This document shows positions 61,970-64,000 of a stretch of DNA of 64,000 bases, in pieces; positions within the stretch are counted from its first letter, which is position 1, and every line of letters starts with the position of its first letter. The notes below the pieces were generated by a model. It worked only from the letters and a program-made list of their open reading frames with translations. It was not told the origin of the DNA and made no database searches. The stretch spans positions 1 through 64,000 of the forward strand of contig CAYUET010000008.1 of the NCBI GenBank assembly GCA_964443875.1, read 5' to 3'. The stretch comes from CAYUET01 sp964443875. GTDB taxonomy: Bacteria; Auribacterota; JAFGBW01. Position numbers and translations under genes: made by a program.

Positions 61970-63720
61970 GTCCTCGTCTTCTTTTCGATTTCATCGATGG
62001 CCGCCCAGGTTTCAGAATTAAGAGGATTAATTTTCAAAATCGTTTCAAAAACCCTTAAAGCGTCAATGAACTTTTCTTCTCGCCTGTATTTTTCGCCCCA
62101 GAAAGCGGCATTCTTTAAAATTTCAGATTTCAGAATTTGCGGCCCCTCCGGATAAAAAGAATAATAAGAAGGACTGATTCCGAAATCCAGGCGCATCCGG
62201 CAGTCTGTGCATTCCGGCCTTTGCCCTGCACAGGCGCTTTCCTCAGCCCACTGATCGCGTCTTAAGGCTGAAAATTCATTTTGTGCCCGTGAGCAGAGCG
62301 CGACAAATTTTTCATTGCGAAGAACAATTTCATAGGGAACTCGCGTACACTGATGCCGAAAATCTCTTACCCGATAGGCATTGGGAAGAGCTTCCCCCGT
62401 CAGAACAATTCCATCTGTGGTATATTGAAAGCGCTGGATAAAACCGGATATTTTTTTTTGAAAATCCTCCCGGTTATCGATCTTGACAAGAAAAAAGATT
62501 TCCGGATGATTCTGCTTCAGAAAACGGAGCAAATCCATTTTTTCCTCAAGAGCACTAAAGCTGAAAGGCTCAGGTTCCATGTCCGCCTTAAGGACAAACC
62601 CTGTTATTCCGGAAAGATAGATCTCCTCAAGGTCTTTTCTATTTCGTCCTGAAAAAGAGGATTCCAGCCAGATTATCCCTTCGATTTCATCTTTCAGAGC
62701 CCTGATGCGCGCACAGGGAAGAGGGGGACCCTCAATATAGCGGAAAAAAGGAACATCTTTCCATATCCGGATAAATTCCTTGAATTCGTCTTCGGAAAAA
62801 TGAGTGAGATCTCCTTCTATTCTGAACGACCGGGGACCTTTAAAATAGTTCCTTTCACAAAAAGAAATTTTTCCTTTATTTTCAAAACTCTTCAGATCTT
62901 TTTCAAACGTTCTCAAACGTTTCAATCCATTGATCTCCCTGAGGGAAATACAGGGCAGGGCGGATTGAAGATTTTTCTTAAAATTATGGATCAGAGGAGG
63001 GAGCCCGGAAGCCTCTTCAGTCCGCACAAAGTCCTTAAGCAGGAGCGGGGCCTTCTGCAGCCGGTCTAAAGACTCCCTTTGAATTTTCAGGGAGTTATTT
63101 TCAGGAAGCGGGGCGTTATATAAGTCGGTGGAAAAATTATGAATCCTGTTCTGAATCTGTTTTTTCCTCGTAAGCTCGTAGCGGGTTTTCCTGTAACGCA
63201 GCTGCTTTACATCAACCCCCAAAAGAACATCTTCGGGCGTGTCGCCGTTTAAAACAAAATCCCCCTTGTCCATCATAAGCGCCAGTTCATCATACTGCCT
63301 TGAATCCAGATACCAGAAGGATTCCAGGTTGAAAAGAAGCATCGTGGAGAGCCGGGATGAAACGGTTAAAGCTTCCCATCCTTCAAAAGTCCAGAGTCCG
63401 AAGGTATCCTGCTGAACCCATTTCAGGGGGTCAAAACGGATATTGCCGGAGGTCATTGCGCCCGGATGATCCTCCCCCACTTCCTGCAGATTCCACTCAA
63501 GGTGTGCTGATTTATTTTTTACCGGGCTTAAAAGGGAAGCAAAAAAATCCCTGTCACTGGAAGGACAGACAAAATATACAGCATCATACTGTTTTGTTCC
63601 TGAAAGCGCGTGAAGGGCCCGTTCAAAAACAGTTATCCCAAGATAGGATTCAAAAATAAACGAAGGCCTTTTTTTGAATCCGAACATCTCCCTGTAAATA
63701 TGAATAATGATGGCTTTCAT
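61966..63720 (-). CDS. Unclassified protein: nucleotidyltransferase-like N-terminus, barrel-like middle and SPASM-like cysteine region
   Basis: The N-terminal ~230 residues resemble nucleotide-diphospho-sugar transferases (KAIIIHIYREMFG..., GITVFERALHAL, VYFVCPSSDRDF, FVLNGDTPEDVLLGVDV). The middle (about 290-450) looks like a TIM-type barrel of the radical-SAM kind (FRIEGDLTHFSEDEF, GIIWLESSFSGRNRKDL), but the CxxxCxxC iron-sulfur motif is missing. A cysteine-rich region (CTRVPYEIVLRNEKFVALC, then CAGQRPECTDC) resembles a SPASM domain. A TPR-like tail closes it. Evidence is from motifs only; the reaction is unknown. It begins a run with the DUF192 and NahK-like genes. Confidence 0.55.
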   Translation of the reverse strand: MKAIIIHIYREMFGFKKRPSFIFESYLGITVFERALHALSGTKQYDAVYFVCPSSDRDFFASLLSPVKNKSAHLEWNLQEVGEDHPGAMTSGNIRFDPLKWVQQDTFGLWTFEGWEALTVSSRLSTMLLFNLESFWYLDSRQYDELALMMDKGDFVLNGDTPEDVLLGVDVKQLRYRKTRYELTRKKQIQNRIHNFSTDLYNAPLPENNSLKIQRESLDRLQKAPLLLKDFVRTEEASGLPPLIHNFKKNLQSALPCISLREINGLKRLRTFEKDLKSFENKGKISFCERNYFKGPRSFRIEGDLTHFSEDEFKEFIRIWKDVPFFRYIEGPPLPCARIRALKDEIEGIIWLESSFSGRNRKDLEEIYLSGITGFVLKADMEPEPFSFSALEEKMDLLRFLKQNHPEIFFLVKIDNREDFQKKISGFIQRFQYTTDGIVLTGEALPNAYRVRDFRHQCTRVPYEIVLRNEKFVALCSRAQNEFSALRRDQWAEESACAGQRPECTDCRMRLDFGISPSYYSFYPEGPQILKSEILKNAAFWGEKYRREEKFIDALRVFETILKINPLNSETWAAIDEIEKKTRT

Positions 63721-63792
63721 AGCCGCTTTTATAACACACTCTTTTGAGTTTATCCAAGCCTAAACCTCAGAAGCCCCCTGATTTGAATCGTG

Positions 63793-64000
63793 TTATTTCT
63801 TCGGATATTCTTTCAAGACCAGGTCTGTGACGTATTCCAGAAGGGAAGTTTTCAGCCCCTCCACCCTGAAATGTTTTGTTTTTTTATTGAGTTCCAGAAT
63901 TTCAAGGGTATTCCGGTACAATTCAATTTTAGCGATTCGTCTTTTGCGGCAATGACATTTCAGAATAAAGCTGTCAAAAAGGGTTTCCACACTGGGGGGC
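63793..64000 (-). CDS. C-terminal part of an unidentified protein (5' end outside window)
   Basis: An open frame runs from the right edge to a stop at 63793, giving about 69 residues with a basic CHCRKRRIAKI segment and an ordered-looking tail (LLEYVTDLVLKEYPKK). A GTG at 63990 could be a start, but the frame stays open to the edge, so it may be the end of a longer gene. No family is recognised. Confidence 0.5.
   Translation of the reverse strand, partial: PPSVETLFDSFILKCHCRKRRIAKIELYRNTLEILELNKKTKHFRVEGLKTSLLEYVTDLVLKEYPKK

Overview
The window comes from a Gram-negative (diderm) bacterium with a complex envelope and heavy investment in signal transduction. Evidence for an outer membrane includes a Pal lipoprotein, a two-partner secretion pair (TpsA/TpsB), a beta-barrel protein with a C-terminal aromatic residue, and a LolA-like carrier next to LolD/FtsX-type transporters. 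The genes are mostly ordinary chromosomal ones (ruvAB, dxs, tyrS, rpe, thiI, recC, mazG, dgt, tRNA-Phe). No phage, insertion sequence, CRISPR array or transposase was seen. The mixture (TPR-linked Ser/Thr kinase, hybrid sensor kinase, Frz/Wsp-like chemosensory cluster, GSCFA and SET proteins) fits Deltaproteobacteria-like or poorly cultured diderm phyla, but I cannot assign a phylum from sequence alone.

Layout. 1-9514 (minus strand) is a tightly packed run: GldA-type ABC ATPase, a GldF-GldG fusion permease, a cysteine-rich repeat peptide with a RiPP-like leader, an HD-GYP response regulator that overlaps the peptide gene by 4 bases, a MATE exporter, a Ser/Thr kinase with TPRs and a Wzt-like ABC ATPase cut by the window edge. 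9563-12348 carries a CYTH protein, a secreted 5'-nucleotidase and a YjdF-like membrane protein. 12349-12644 holds palindromic repeats. 12645-16376 carries a SET-domain methyltransferase and a large hybrid sensor kinase. 16598-20158 is yebC-ruvA-ruvB-GSCFA on the plus strand, ending at a strong bidirectional terminator. 20350-24301 (minus) is a small membrane protein, two receiver proteins, Pal and a LysM lipoprotein, with thiI upstream. 24436-31819 (minus) is the tpsB-tpsA locus, whose 1854-residue exoprotein contains an apparent C-type-lectin-like insertion. 32413-34384 (minus) is a receiver, rpe and an ATP-grasp protein. dxs follows on the plus strand.

36427-42498 (minus) is a five-gene envelope transport operon: LolD-like ATPase, two FtsX/MacB-type permeases, a LolA-like periplasmic protein and an outer-membrane barrel. 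tyrS is divergent from it. 43909-49242 (minus) holds dgt, recC and mazG. tRNA-Phe, a TMTC-like membrane protein and an aminotransferase follow. 52360-60435 (plus) is a complete chemosensory operon, CheW-MCP-CheA/REC-CheB-CheW-CheR/TPR, with the component list of Frz/Wsp-type systems and no CheY. The right end (minus) holds a NahK-like kinase, a DUF192 protein and an unusual nucleotidyltransferase-like/SPASM-like protein.

The most interesting candidates are the cysteine-rich peptide and its translationally coupled cyclic-di-GMP-type regulator, the lectin-bearing TPS exoprotein, the five-gene LolA-like export operon, the Frz/Wsp-like cluster without an obvious output, and a family of dispersed intergenic palindromes.
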